DNA of 64,000 nucleotides, taken from NCBI GenBank assembly GCA_029268145.1, contig JAJUHA010000003.1, positions 62,001 through 126,000 of the forward strand. Reading direction: 5' to 3'. The DNA is from Sphingomonadaceae bacterium (GTDB lineage: Bacteria > Pseudomonadota > Alphaproteobacteria > Sphingomonadales > Sphingomonadaceae). Below are positions 1 to 8,266 of this stretch, piece after piece. The translations under genes and the position numbers were made by a program. Below the pieces are notes generated by a model. The model worked only from the letters and a program-made list of their open reading frames with translations. It was not told the origin of the DNA and ran no database searches. Every line of letters begins with the position of its first letter. The first letter of the stretch is position 1.

Positions 1-121
1 GCGCGGCGAGCGTGTAGCCGGGGCGCTTGGCGCAGGGGCCGGAGGAGAAATGGGGCCTTCCGGGGCGGGTGGCGGGCTTGGCGGGGGCGCGCACGTCGGG
101 CGCGGCGGATGCGATCGTCAT
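1..121 (-). CDS. serC: Phosphoserine aminotransferase (N-terminal part, runs off the window)
   Basis: SerC catalyses the glutamate-dependent transamination of 3-phosphohydroxypyruvate to phosphoserine in serine synthesis. Only the first 40 codons are present; the gene continues leftwards out of the window. After an Ala/Pro-rich leader the visible residues include FSSGPCAKRPG (residues 25-35), which matches the N-terminal signature of alphaproteobacterial SerC proteins. The ATG at 121-119 is preceded on its strand by GGAAGGAG, a strong ribosome binding site. It is divergent from the LOG-family gene, with 143 bp between the two starts. A TTGACA hexamer at 204-199 on the minus strand is a possible -35 box, but the matching -10 is poor. 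The assignment rests on a short stretch, so the family is likely but not proven here. Confidence 0.8.
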   Translation of the reverse strand, partial: MTIASAAPDVRAPAKPATRPGRPHFSSGPCAKRPGYTLAA

Positions 122-264
122 GGTCTCTCCTTCCAGAGAGCGCGCGCCGCGTTGGGACGGCGTGGCCCGCAGCTCGCATGGCGGGCGCCGCGCCAGCCTG
201 TCAACCCCTGGTGCCACGCGAATGGCTTTTGCCAGTCCGAGCGAACTCGTCCAAGGGGAGGGCG

Positions 265-1137
265 ATGACCGAGCGAGTCGCAAGGGAGGTGCACACGCTG
301 CGCCCCGCCGCCGTCGATGCGGCCCGTTCCGCCGAAGTCGCGCGAAGCCCGCAGACCGAGCATCCGGCCTATCGGCTGGCCTTCCAGGACCTCGACTTTC
401 TTCTGCGCGAGGACCTGCGCCCGGTGCGGCTCCAGCTCGAGCTGCTGAAGCCCGAGCTGATGCTTGCCGAGGCGGGGATCGCCTCGACGCTCGTGGTCTA
501 TGGGTCTGCCCGGATCCCGTCGCCCGAGTCGGCGGCGGCGCTGGTCGCGCAGGCGCAGACGCCGGCAGCAAGGGCGGTGGCCGAACGGCTGGCGGCCAAG
601 GCCCGCTTCTATGACGAGGCCCGGCGGCTCGCCTTCCTCGCCTCGTCGCTTCCCTGCGGGGCGGACGGAAGCCGCGACTTCGTGGTCTGCTCGGGCGGCG
701 GCCCCTCGATCATGGAGGCGGCCAACCGCGGCGCGGCCGATGCCGGGGCGCCCTCGATCGGGCTCAATGTCGTGCTCCCCCACGAGCAGCGGCCGAACCC
801 CTATGTCACGCCCGCGCTCAGCTTCCAGTTCCACTATTTCGCCATCCGCAAGATGCACTTCCTGATGCGGGCGCGGGCGGTTGCCGTGTTTCCCGGCGGC
901 TATGGCACGCTCGATGAGCTGTTCGAGCTCCTGACGCTGGTGCAGACCGGCAAGATGAAGCCGGTGCCGCTGGTGCTCTTCGGCCGCGACTACTGGAGCC
1001 GGATCATCGACTTCGCGGCGCTGGCCGAGGAGGGCGTCATCAACCCCGAGGACCTCGCCCTGTTCCACATGGTCGAGACGGCGGATGAGGCCTGGGCCCA
1101 TATCTGCGCTGCCACGGCCGCCGGGCAGGCGGCCTGA
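265..1137 (+). CDS. LOG family protein (nucleotide 5'-monophosphate phosphoribohydrolase)
   Basis: A 290-residue protein of the LOG / lysine-decarboxylase-like family. Characterised members cleave cytokinin riboside or other nucleoside 5'-monophosphates to the free base and ribose 5-phosphate; the substrate here is unknown. Two family signatures are visible: GGGPSIMEAANRGA near residue 150 and PGGYGTLDE near residue 210, the latter holding the catalytic Glu of the PGGxGTxxE motif. An N-terminal extension of about 70 residues precedes the Rossmann-like domain, as in the longer bacterial LOG type. The ATG at 265 was chosen because GGGGAGGG lies just upstream; an upstream in-frame start would run through unlikely sequence. 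The gene is convergent with the cytochrome c gene, with only 9 bp between their stops. Confidence 0.88.
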   Translation: MTERVAREVHTLRPAAVDAARSAEVARSPQTEHPAYRLAFQDLDFLLREDLRPVRLQLELLKPELMLAEAGIASTLVVYGSARIPSPESAAALVAQAQTPAARAVAERLAAKARFYDEARRLAFLASSLPCGADGSRDFVVCSGGGPSIMEAANRGAADAGAPSIGLNVVLPHEQRPNPYVTPALSFQFHYFAIRKMHFLMRARAVAVFPGGYGTLDELFELLTLVQTGKMKPVPLVLFGRDYWSRIIDFAALAEEGVINPEDLALFHMVETADEAWAHICAATAAGQAA

Positions 1138-1146
1138 GGCGGCGGA

Positions 1147-1776
1147 TCAGGCAGCCGTGGGCGCCTCGGCCGCAGCAGGTTCGGGCTCCCCTGCGGCCGG
1201 CGTCGGTCCGGCGGCCGGCTCGGCTGCGGCCGGCGCGGCGGGAAGCGGGAGCGGCGAATCGCTCTTGCTGTTGAGATAGGCGATCAGGTCGGCGCGTTCC
1301 TGCGGCTTCGAGAGGCCGGCGAAGGCCATCTTGTTGCCCGGGATGGCCGCCTTGGGGTTCTTGAGCCACGCGGACAGGCTGGCCCAGTCCCAGCTCTTGC
1401 CCGAAAGCGCCTGGAGCGCCGGCGAATAGCCGAAGCCGGCACTGTGGGCGTGCTTCGCCCCGACGATCCCGTAGAGGTTGGGGCCGATCCCGTTGGCGCC
1501 ACCCTTGTCGATCGAGTGGCAGGCGGCGCACTTCTTGAACGCGGCCTCGCCCCGCGCCGGGTCGGCCGAGGCGAGCAGCAGCTCGATCGGGGGCTCTCCG
1601 GCATCGGCGGCGGGCGCGGTCTCCTCCGCCTCGGCGACGACGCCCTCGACCACATAGCCGCGCTTCTCCGGCACCGCCGGCTTGAAGATGTAGCCGGTGA
1701 TGATGCTGAGCCCGAGCACGGCAATGAGGGCCGCCAGAACGGCACCGGAAATGCGGGTAAACTCGTAGCTGTCCAA
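1147..1776 (-). CDS. Membrane-anchored class I cytochrome c
   Basis: A 209-residue c-type cytochrome, probably periplasmic and tethered to the inner membrane, shuttling electrons in respiration. Residues about 10-30 form one hydrophobic anchor (AVLAALIAVLGLSIITGYIF). A Pro/Ala/Glu-rich linker follows, then a cytochrome c domain with the haem motif C83-A-A-C86-H87 and a likely axial Met in GNKMAFAG. The C-terminus is a low-complexity Ala/Pro/Glu tail of about 45 residues. The start is a TTG at 1776-1774, preceded by GGGAGCG; the nearest ATG is out of frame, and the resulting N-terminus MDSYEF resembles that of related proteins. A promoter and a strong hairpin lie upstream (see separate entries). 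It is divergent from pheA. Confidence 0.88.
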   Translation of the reverse strand: MDSYEFTRISGAVLAALIAVLGLSIITGYIFKPAVPEKRGYVVEGVVAEAEETAPAADAGEPPIELLLASADPARGEAAFKKCAACHSIDKGGANGIGPNLYGIVGAKHAHSAGFGYSPALQALSGKSWDWASLSAWLKNPKAAIPGNKMAFAGLSKPQERADLIAYLNSKSDSPLPLPAAPAAAEPAAGPTPAAGEPEPAAAEAPTAA

Positions 1777-1826
1777 GCTTCGCTCCCATGACGCCGGCGC
1801 GCATGCGCTCTGCGGTTCACAAGAAA

Positions 1827-1846
1827 GCGGCCGGAGACCCGGCCGC
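1827..1846 (-). other. Hairpin at the predicted 5' end of the cytochrome c mRNA
   Basis: A perfect 8-bp inverted repeat, GCGGCCGG / CCGGCCGC, with a 4-nt loop. On the minus strand it is followed by TTTCTT, which makes it look like an intrinsic terminator. It lies between the predicted cytochrome c promoter (1856-1884) and the cytochrome start. It would therefore sit at the very 5' end of that mRNA, either protecting the transcript or acting as an attenuator. Confidence 0.5.
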
Positions 1847-1855
1847 GCCTGGGGG

Positions 1856-1884
1856 CTCCTAGAAGCCGGGGCGCGGCTTGGCAA
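1856..1884 (-). promoter_or_regulatory. Predicted promoter of the cytochrome c gene
   Basis: On the minus strand TTGCCA (1884-1879) and TAGGAG (1861-1856) are separated by 17 bp. Transcription would begin near 1849, directly before the hairpin at 1846-1827. The element resembles the other TTG/CTAG promoter candidates in the window. Confidence 0.45.
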
Positions 1885-1995
1885 CCGGCTGCGCTGTCGC
1901 GGGGGCGCATGGCTGCCGCTGCCGCGCCGTTCGGTCCCGCGCCGCGGCATGCGGAGATTGACCCGACCGCGCCGCCCGGCCATGCGCCGGCGCCG

Positions 1996-2898
1996 ATGGA
2001 GAGCTATCCTCCCCCGGCCCGGGATCTCGTGGCCGCGATGCGCGCGGCGGCGCGCGCGCGCCCGGCGGCCGCCATCGCCTTCCAGGGCGCGCCTGGTGCC
2101 TATTCGCACCAGGCGGTTCGCCAGTTCGATCCGGATGCGCTGGCGCTGCCCTGCTTCAGCTTCGAGGATGCGCTCCAGGCCGTGATTGACGGCGAGGCCG
2201 CGCGCGCGGCCATCCCGGTCGAGAACAGCCTCCACGGCCGGGTCGCGGATGTCCATTTCCTGCTGCCGGAAAGCGGCCTTGCCATCGTCGGGGAAGGCTT
2301 CGTCAAGGTCGAGCACTGCCTCCTCGCCCGACCCGGGATGCAGCTTGCCGACGTGCGCGAGGTGCTGTCGCACCCGCAGGCGCTGGGCCAGTGCCGCCGC
2401 CGCCTGAAGGCGCTCGGGCTCCGGCCCGTCGCCTTCGCCGACACGGCGGCGGCGGCTGCCGAGATCATGGCGCGCGACGAGCGGCATCTCGGCGCGATCG
2501 CCTCGGCGCTTGCCGCCGAGCTCTACGGCTGCACCGTGCTTGCCGCCAACCTGCAGGACGCCGACCACAACCGGACCCGCTTCCTGCTGCTCGCGCGCAC
2601 GCCGCTGCCGCTCCCGATCGCAGGGCCCGCCAAGACGACGCTCGCCTTCGAGGTCAAGAACATCCCGGCTGCGCTCTACAAGGCGCTCGGCGGGTTCGCG
2701 ACCAACGGGGTCAACCTCTCCAGGCTCGAGAGCCACCTGTCGGGCGGGTCGTTCACGGCGGCGCAGTTCCTCATCGACATCGAGGGCACGCCCGATGCGG
2801 CGCACGTGGCCCGCGCGCTAGAGGAGCTTGCCTTCCACTCGAAATGGGTCCGCCTGCTCGGCAGCTACCCCGCCGCCACGGCCCCGCCTCCGGCTTAA
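1996..2898 (+). CDS. pheA: Prephenate dehydratase
   Basis: A 300-residue monofunctional prephenate dehydratase that converts prephenate to phenylpyruvate for phenylalanine synthesis in the cytosol. The catalytic domain begins with FQGAPGAYSHQA and contains the conserved NRTRF segment (in DADHNRTRFLLLAR) that carries the active-site Thr. A C-terminal ACT domain (from AKTTLAFEV, with NLSRLESH) is the usual phenylalanine-binding feedback site. An in-frame ATG lies at 1909, but the extra 29 residues are Ala/Pro-rich. Relatives, as I recall them, begin at the MESYPPPA sequence encoded from 1996, so that start is preferred. It is divergent from the cytochrome c gene. No chorismate mutase domain is fused; a separate one lies at 11664-12011. 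Confidence 0.9.
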   Translation: MESYPPPARDLVAAMRAAARARPAAAIAFQGAPGAYSHQAVRQFDPDALALPCFSFEDALQAVIDGEAARAAIPVENSLHGRVADVHFLLPESGLAIVGEGFVKVEHCLLARPGMQLADVREVLSHPQALGQCRRRLKALGLRPVAFADTAAAAAEIMARDERHLGAIASALAAELYGCTVLAANLQDADHNRTRFLLLARTPLPLPIAGPAKTTLAFEVKNIPAALYKALGGFATNGVNLSRLESHLSGGSFTAAQFLIDIEGTPDAAHVARALEELAFHSKWVRLLGSYPAATAPPPA

Positions 2899-3011
2899 GT
2901 CCCTGCCGCTCCGGCCGTAGGGTCGGGGGTGACCAAATCGACAGCAGGAGTCCGCACGGGAAGGCCTGCCGCCTGCGCAACGCGGCCGTGTGCGCGCGTG
3001 CGGAACGGGCC

Positions 3012-5468
3012 ATGAGCTTCCAGTTCAAGCCCCCGGTGGCGACCGAGAACGCGGTCTCCTGGCGCGACCTCGTCACCATCGGGCCCGAGCATGACCCGTT
3101 CTGGACGCGGGTGCGCGCGACCCAGCTCGACTTCCTCGCCCGCTACTTTCCCTTCAGCCTGGCCGTTGCCGTCGGCAATGCCAGCGTCGTCCTCGCCGCG
3201 CTTGCCCACATGGCGCCGACCGACATCCTCGTTGCCTGGATGCTGGTCCAGACCGGCATGTTCGCCCACTTCATCCGCCGCCAGGTGAGGGAGGCGCGCT
3301 CTGGCAGGCGCACGGCGGCGACCCGTCGCTACACGGTCCAGGTGCTGCTCGAGATGGGTCTGGTGGGCACGGCCTGGGGGATGCTGTTTGCGTCCATGCT
3401 GCCGGGGCTCGATCCGTCGCGCCTTGCGCTCGTGGTGGGCATGACGCTGGTCGGAATCGGCACCACCGCCTATTCGACGGCCGTGTTTCCGCTCGCGGCG
3501 CTCGCCCTTTCGGGCCCGATCGCGGCCGGGACCATCGTCGGCGTGCTGCGCTCCGACTGGCCGTTCAGCGACTATGTCCTCATCATCATGCTGGCCTTCG
3601 TGCTGGTGATCGCCCGGGGCAATGCGCTCACCACCTTCGCCTTCATCGCGAGGCTGCGCACCCAGGAGCGGCTGATCGAACAGGAAGAGGTGGTCCGGCT
3701 GCTGCTCAACGAGTTCGAGGCCAACGGCAGCGACTGGCTGTTCGAGTTCGACCAGCGCCGCAACCTGACCTTCGTGTCCAACCGCTTCGCCGAGGCCGCC
3801 GATTCGACGGTGGAGGCACTGCTTGGCCGCAACTGGCTGTCGCTCTTCACCGACCGGCGCAGCGCCGCGCCGCTGTTCCGGGCGGTCGTCAGGCGCGAGC
3901 CCTTCCGCGACGTGGTGGTGCGGGTGCGGGTTGCCGACCAGGACCGCTTCTGGTCGCTCTCCGGCACGCCCAAGTTCGATCAGGAGGGCCAGTATCGGGG
4001 CTATCGCGGGGTCGGGTCCGACATCACCGACCGGCAGAAGAGCGCGGAGCGGATCGTCGAGCTGGCGACCTTCGATTCGCTGACGGGCCTTGTCAACCGG
4101 CGGATCATCCACACCGCCATCGCCGATGGCCTGAGCGGGCCGACCGGAGTCGCGCTGCTGTTCGTCGACCTCGACCGGTTCAAGGCCGTCAACGACAGCC
4201 TGGGCCATTCCGCCGGCGACCAGCTCCTCGCCGAAGTCGCGGTGCGGCTGCGCGGCGTGGTCGGCGCGAGCGGGCAGGTGGGCCGGCTGGGAGGGGACGA
4301 GTTCGCGGTCGTCCTTCGCTCCTCCGACGCGGCCGCGGCAACGGCGCTGGGCGAGCAGCTGATCGACGAGCTGTCGCGCCCCTTCCGCCTCGGCGGGGCC
4401 GACGCCCGGATTGGCGCCAGCGTCGGGCTGGCCATCGGCCCCGAGGATGGCGGCAGCGTCGAGGCCCTGATGCGGGCGGCCGATCTTGCGCTCTACGACG
4501 TCAAGGGCAAGGGGCGGGGGACCGTCCGCCGCTACGACCGGGAGATGCACGCGCGCGCCGAGGCCCGGCGTGCGCTGGAGCTCGACCTGCGCTCCGCGCT
4601 CGCGCACAACGAGATCTATCTCATGTACCAGCCGATCGTCGATGCGCTCGACGAGCGGGTCGTCGGGTTCGAGGCGCTGATGCGCTGGCGCCACCCGCGC
4701 CATGGCGAAATCTCGCCGGCCGTCTTCATCCCGATCGCCGAGGACATCGGCATGATCGGTGCGCTCGGCCGGTTCGCAATCGACGAGGCGCTGCGCACCG
4801 CGGCGCGCTGGCCCCGCCACATCAAGATCTCGGTCAACCTGTCGTCGCTCCAGTTCGACCAGCCCGACCTGGTCGAGGACATCGCCGGCGCGCTGAGGCG
4901 GCATGGGGTGGAGCCGCGCCGCCTCGAGCTCGAGCTGACCGAGAGCGTCTTCCTCGACCAGCGCGAGAGCACCGTGCGCACGCTCGCCCGGCTGCGCGAC
5001 CTGGGGGTCGGCTTCGCGCTCGACGATTTCGGGACCGGCTACTCCTCGCTGGGCTATCTCCAGAAGGTGGACTTCACCCGGATCAAGATCGACCAGAGCT
5101 TCGTGCGCGCCTCGGTCGAGGACGGCAATGAATCGACCGCCATCATCCAGGCGATCATCGCGCTCGCCGACCGGCTCGGCATGGAGACGACCGCCGAGGG
5201 AACCGAGACGCGGGCCGAGTTCGAGGCGATGCGGCGGCTCGGCTGCGCGCAGGTCCAGGGCTTCTACTTCGGCCGGCCGATGTCCGGCGAGGACGCGATG
5301 CGCCACATCCTGCGCTCGGAACCGCTCATCGCCGTGGACCAGGCCATGGCCGAGGACATCCTGCGCGACATCGAGGGTCTCAGCCCGCCGCGCTCCCGAC
5401 GAAGCGGCGAAGCAGGGTATGGGCAATCGCCAGCGGCGGCGGAGCCGACCATGGACCCGCGTTCCTGA
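3012..5468 (+). CDS. Membrane-bound PAS-GGDEF-EAL cyclic-di-GMP protein
   Basis: An 818-residue signalling protein predicted to make and/or degrade cyclic di-GMP. Residues about 45-215 contain several hydrophobic segments forming an N-terminal membrane sensor of unrecognised family. A PAS domain follows at about 225-345, ending with the typical GVGSDITDR. The diguanylate cyclase domain has an intact GGDEF at 427-431, without an RxxD inhibitory site five residues upstream. The phosphodiesterase domain has E-A-L at 554-556 (FEALMRWRHP), DDFGTGYSSL, KIDQSFV and TAEGTET, so its catalytic residues look complete. The ATG at 3012 follows CGGAACGGGCC. The last 89 bp overlap the 3' end of nudC on the opposite strand, and the C-terminal tail after LRDIEG is unrelated to the EAL fold. 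Confidence 0.93.
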   Translation: MSFQFKPPVATENAVSWRDLVTIGPEHDPFWTRVRATQLDFLARYFPFSLAVAVGNASVVLAALAHMAPTDILVAWMLVQTGMFAHFIRRQVREARSGRRTAATRRYTVQVLLEMGLVGTAWGMLFASMLPGLDPSRLALVVGMTLVGIGTTAYSTAVFPLAALALSGPIAAGTIVGVLRSDWPFSDYVLIIMLAFVLVIARGNALTTFAFIARLRTQERLIEQEEVVRLLLNEFEANGSDWLFEFDQRRNLTFVSNRFAEAADSTVEALLGRNWLSLFTDRRSAAPLFRAVVRREPFRDVVVRVRVADQDRFWSLSGTPKFDQEGQYRGYRGVGSDITDRQKSAERIVELATFDSLTGLVNRRIIHTAIADGLSGPTGVALLFVDLDRFKAVNDSLGHSAGDQLLAEVAVRLRGVVGASGQVGRLGGDEFAVVLRSSDAAAATALGEQLIDELSRPFRLGGADARIGASVGLAIGPEDGGSVEALMRAADLALYDVKGKGRGTVRRYDREMHARAEARRALELDLRSALAHNEIYLMYQPIVDALDERVVGFEALMRWRHPRHGEISPAVFIPIAEDIGMIGALGRFAIDEALRTAARWPRHIKISVNLSSLQFDQPDLVEDIAGALRRHGVEPRRLELELTESVFLDQRESTVRTLARLRDLGVGFALDDFGTGYSSLGYLQKVDFTRIKIDQSFVRASVEDGNESTAIIQAIIALADRLGMETTAEGTETRAEFEAMRRLGCAQVQGFYFGRPMSGEDAMRHILRSEPLIAVDQAMAEDILRDIEGLSPPRSRRSGEAGYGQSPAAAEPTMDPRS

Positions 5469-6264
5469 GGACGTCGGCCACCTCGGCGCGGTCGGCCCAG
5501 CGCGCGGCCTCGATCTCGGTCTCATCCAGGCGGAGCTCGAAGCTCTCTGCCTTTGCCATGGCGCCGATCATCAGGCTGGAGGGAAAGGGCCAGGGCTGGC
5601 TGGCGACATAGCGCACCGCGCCGACCCGCACGCCGGCTTCCTCCCAGAGCTCGCGCGCAACCGCCTCCTCGATCGACTCCCCGGCCTCGACGAAGCCGGC
5701 CAGCGCCGAATAGAAGCCCGGGGGGAAGCCCTTCTGCCGGCCCACCAGCACCATCCCGTCGCGCTCGGCGAGCATGATGACGACCGGGTCGACGCGCGGG
5801 AAATGCTCGCTGCCGCAGGCGCCGCAGCTGCGTGCCCAGCCGGCCCTCGCCACGGTGGTCGGTGCGCCGCAGCAGGCGCAGAAGCCGTGCCGGCGATGCC
5901 AGTCGAGCAGCGAACGGGCCTGGGCGACGATCGCGGCCTCGGCGCCGGCCAGCCGGGCGCCGGCGGCGCGGGCATCGGTGGCAACTCCCGGCAGGCCATC
6001 GGCCGGGCCATCGACCGCGAAATGGGGAAGGCCCTCGTCATCGAGCCCGAGGAACAGGCAGGGGCCGTCCGGGGCCTCGGCCCGCCGCACCCATTGCAGC
6101 CGGTCTCCCTCCGGGGCGAGAAGGGGCCGGAGCCGGTCGAGCACGAGGAACCTCGCGGCCGGGTGCATCCGCGCCGCGCGGATGGCGGCCTCGTCGCGGC
6201 GAAGATGGTCGGCCCGGTCGAGGCGGCCGCCCGTGAAGCCGGGTGGCGTGTCCGTGACGGTCAT
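5380..6264 (-). CDS. nudC: NAD+ diphosphatase (NADH pyrophosphatase, also an RNA de-NADding enzyme)
   Basis: A 294-residue Nudix hydrolase of the NudC type. In characterised members it cleaves NAD(H) to NMN(H) and AMP and removes NAD caps from RNA. A four-cysteine zinc ribbon is visible (C129, C132, C147, C150). It is followed by a complete Nudix box from G190 to V212 (GFVEAGE...RELWEEAGV) and by the NudC-specific SQPWPFPSS motif at 222-230. The start ATG (6264-6262) overlaps the mutY stop by 4 bp (ATGA), so the two repair/sanitation genes form an operon with mutY first. The 3' end overlaps the GGDEF-EAL gene by 89 bp in antisense orientation. Confidence 0.95.
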   Translation of the reverse strand: MTVTDTPPGFTGGRLDRADHLRRDEAAIRAARMHPAARFLVLDRLRPLLAPEGDRLQWVRRAEAPDGPCLFLGLDDEGLPHFAVDGPADGLPGVATDARAAGARLAGAEAAIVAQARSLLDWHRRHGFCACCGAPTTVARAGWARSCGACGSEHFPRVDPVVIMLAERDGMVLVGRQKGFPPGFYSALAGFVEAGESIEEAVARELWEEAGVRVGAVRYVASQPWPFPSSLMIGAMAKAESFELRLDETEIEAARWADRAEVADVLRNAGPWSAPPPLAIAHTLLRRFVGSAAG

Positions 6265-7307
6265 GTCGTTCCCCCATCCTGTGCCAGGGTCCTGGCCACG
6301 GCCACGGCCTTGCGGAAGAGCGTGGGCACGCCCGCAATCTCCTCCGGTGCCGCCCAGAGCAGGCCATCGGCGAAGTCGCGCGGTGACTCGAGCCGGGTGA
6401 CGGCGATGTCGAGGTGCAGCTGGAAATGGGTGAAGCCGTGGACGACGGGCTGCGGCGCCCAGCGCCAGGCGCCGGGGAAGGGCAGGTCGGGCGAGGCCGC
6501 CTCGCGCCAGGGCGTTCCCGGAAGGGCGAGGAGGCCGCCGAGCAAGCCATGCGGCGGCCGCCGGACGAGGGCGACCTTCCCTGCGGCCTCGACCCACCAG
6601 GCGGTGCCGAACCGGCGCGGGCGCACGCGTGGTGCCGGGCGCCGAGGGAGCGCATCGCTCCGCCCGGTGCGCGCGGCGACGCAGGCTCCGGCCAGCGGAC
6701 AGGAGCTGCAGGCCGGCGCGCGCGGCCGGCAGACCATGGCGCCGAGATCCATCAGGGCCTGGGCGAAGTCTCCGGGCCGATCGGGCGGGACATGGGGGCG
6801 GAGGGCGTCTCCTGCCGCCCGCAGGAGGGCGGGGCCCGTGCTCTCGAGCCAAAACAGGCGCGCCGCGACTCGCGCCAGGTTGGAGTCGACCGGGACGGTC
6901 GCCGCGCCAAAGGCGAAGGCGGCCACGGCGGCGGCGGTGTAGGGGCCGATTCCCGGCAGCGTTAGCAGCGCTTCCTCGCGGCGGGGAAAGGCACCGCCGG
7001 CCGCGGCCACCGCGCGGGCGCAGGCGAGGAGATTGCGGGCGCGGGCATAGTAGCCGAGGCCCGCCCAGGCGGCCATGACGTCGGCGGGATCGGCAGCCGC
7101 GAGCGCGCCGACCGTGGGCCAGCGCGCGACGAAGCGCTGGAAATGGCCGGTGGCGGCCTCGACCGTCGTCTGCTGGAGCATCACTTCGGCCAGCCAGACC
7201 CGATAGGGATCGGGCACCTGTGCCGAGCCGGGCGGGATGCGCCAGGGCAGGGTGCGCGCGTTGCGGCCATACCAGTCGAGGAGCGGCGCGGCGAAGGGGG
7301 CGGGCAT
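6261..7307 (-). CDS. mutY: A/G-specific adenine DNA glycosylase
   Basis: MutY removes adenine mispaired with 8-oxoguanine. The 348-residue protein shows the helix-hairpin-helix segment LPGIGPYTAAA (about 117-127), catalytic Glu in EVMLQQT (E41) and catalytic Asp in PVDSN (D141). The four iron-sulphur cysteines are C193, C200, C203 and C209, with the C-x6-C-x2-C-x5-C spacing of the family. A C-terminal MutT-like domain (residues about 235-345) recognises the 8-oxoguanine. An ATG at 7352 would add 15 residues; the ATG at 7307 is chosen because MPAPFAAPLLDWYGRNARTLPWR is the usual beginning. It is divergent from the DUF721 gene, a pairing I recall as common in sphingomonads. Confidence 0.93.
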   Translation of the reverse strand: MPAPFAAPLLDWYGRNARTLPWRIPPGSAQVPDPYRVWLAEVMLQQTTVEAATGHFQRFVARWPTVGALAAADPADVMAAWAGLGYYARARNLLACARAVAAAGGAFPRREEALLTLPGIGPYTAAAVAAFAFGAATVPVDSNLARVAARLFWLESTGPALLRAAGDALRPHVPPDRPGDFAQALMDLGAMVCRPRAPACSSCPLAGACVAARTGRSDALPRRPAPRVRPRRFGTAWWVEAAGKVALVRRPPHGLLGGLLALPGTPWREAASPDLPFPGAWRWAPQPVVHGFTHFQLHLDIAVTRLESPRDFADGLLWAAPEEIAGVPTLFRKAVAVARTLAQDGGTT

Positions 7308-7358
7308 TGCGCTCGGGGTCTCGACGGGCACCGCCCCGCTCTGGCACAGCATCGGCCG

Positions 7359-7871
7359 ATGGCAAAGTGCGCGCAGCTGCCTGACCCACCCTCCGCGCGG
7401 CGGGGGATGCCGAAGCCCGTCGGCGACCTGCTGGCGGGCGCGGGGGCGCGCGCCTTCCGGCGGTTCGGCTTTGCCGAAGGCCAGCTTCTGGCCCGCTGGC
7501 GCGACATCGTCGGCGCCCATTATGCCCGCTGGTCGGTGCCCGAGTGCCTTCGCCCCGCGCGCGGCCGGGGCGCTGCCGGCGCGACGCTCGTGGTGCGGGT
7601 GGAAGGGCCCTTCGCCCTCCAGCTCCAGCACGCCGAACCCGTCATCCTCGAGCGCTGCAACCGGATCCTCGGCCAGCCGGCGGTGGCCCGGCTCCGGCTC
7701 GTCCAGGGGCCGGTTGCGCGAGAGCCGCGCGCATCGGAACCGCCCGGGATGGAGCCTCCGCCCGCGCCGGGACCCTCGCTCCGGTCGATTCGGGACCCGG
7801 GGCTGCGGACGGCGCTCGAGGATCTCGCGAAGGCCATGACCTCGACCCGGGGGCCGCCGCGGATCGGCTGA
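7359..7871 (+). CDS. DUF721 / DciA-like protein
   Basis: A 170-residue protein of the DUF721 family, related to DciA, which helps load the replicative helicase in bacteria lacking DnaC. The family core is visible as PVGDLL...AFRRFGFAEGQLLARWRDIVG, then a strand-rich stretch LVVRVEGPFALQLQHAEPVILERCNR with the KH-like pattern. The C-terminal 50 residues are Pro-rich and likely disordered. The start is uncertain: ATG 7359 gives 16 extra residues, ATG 7407 (MPKPVGDLL) has a G-run directly in front of it. The gene is divergent from mutY. The DciA role is inferred from the family and has not been shown for this subtype. Confidence 0.75.
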   Translation: MAKCAQLPDPPSARRGMPKPVGDLLAGAGARAFRRFGFAEGQLLARWRDIVGAHYARWSVPECLRPARGRGAAGATLVVRVEGPFALQLQHAEPVILERCNRILGQPAVARLRLVQGPVAREPRASEPPGMEPPPAPGPSLRSIRDPGLRTALEDLAKAMTSTRGPPRIG

Positions 7872-7914
7872 CGGGTCGCCCGGTCCCGCGCCTCCTCGAA
7901 GAAACGCGCCATGG

Positions 7915-7943
7915 TTGCGGCCGCGCGCCGGTGGCACTAGATA
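7915..7943 (+). promoter_or_regulatory. Predicted promoter of the bolA-grxD operon
   Basis: TTGCGG (7915-7920) and TAGATA (7938-7943) are separated by exactly 17 bp, in the 132-bp gap after the DUF721 gene. Transcription would start near 7950, leaving a leader of about 55 nt before bolA. Confidence 0.5.
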
Positions 7944-8003
7944 GCTGATGAATCCCGTCAGAGTTCGGGCGGGGGGTTGCAGGCTGGGAGACGCACCTTG
8001 GCC

Positions 8004-8234
8004 ATGAGCGGAGAGGAAATCCTGCAGCGGATCCGGCGCGCCCTGCCGGATGCCGAGGTGGAGCTCGTCGATTTCGCCGGCGACAGCGACCATTGGGAGG
8101 CGAGGGTCGTCTCCGCGGCCTTCGCCGGCCTGCCGCGCGTCGCCCAGCACCGGCTGGTCTATGAAGCGATCGGCGAGGACATGGGCGCGGCGCTGCACGC
8201 CCTGCGGCTCGTCACCCGGCCGCGCGAGGCTTGA
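8004..8234 (+). CDS. BolA family protein
   Basis: A 76-residue BolA-like protein. BolA proteins pair with CGFS monothiol glutaredoxins to bind a shared [2Fe-2S] cluster and influence iron handling. The sequence has the class II KH-like fold pattern: [21 protein letters not shown], then [32 protein letters not shown], with the conserved His in QHRLVY. The immediate downstream gene encodes the CGFS glutaredoxin, which supports the partnership. The ATG at 8004 is preceded by GGGAG at some distance; a TTG at 7977 is in frame but less likely. Confidence 0.9.
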   Translation: MSGEEILQRIRRALPDAEVELVDFAGDSDHWEARVVSAAFAGLPRVAQHRLVYEAIGEDMGAALHALRLVTRPREA

Positions 8235-8266
8235 CCGGCGCGTGCCACAGGCAGAAAGGCAAGGTC

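Noticed and set aside
2895..5525. Long open frame on the minus strand under the GGDEF-EAL gene
   Set aside because: It is the reverse shadow of a clear PAS-GGDEF-EAL gene in GC-rich DNA; its residues show no domain.
7868..7961. Inverted repeat CTGACGGG / CCCGTCAG flanking the gap before bolA
   Set aside because: The arms are 78 bp apart, one lies in the end of the DUF721 gene, and nothing suggests a functional structure; probably chance.
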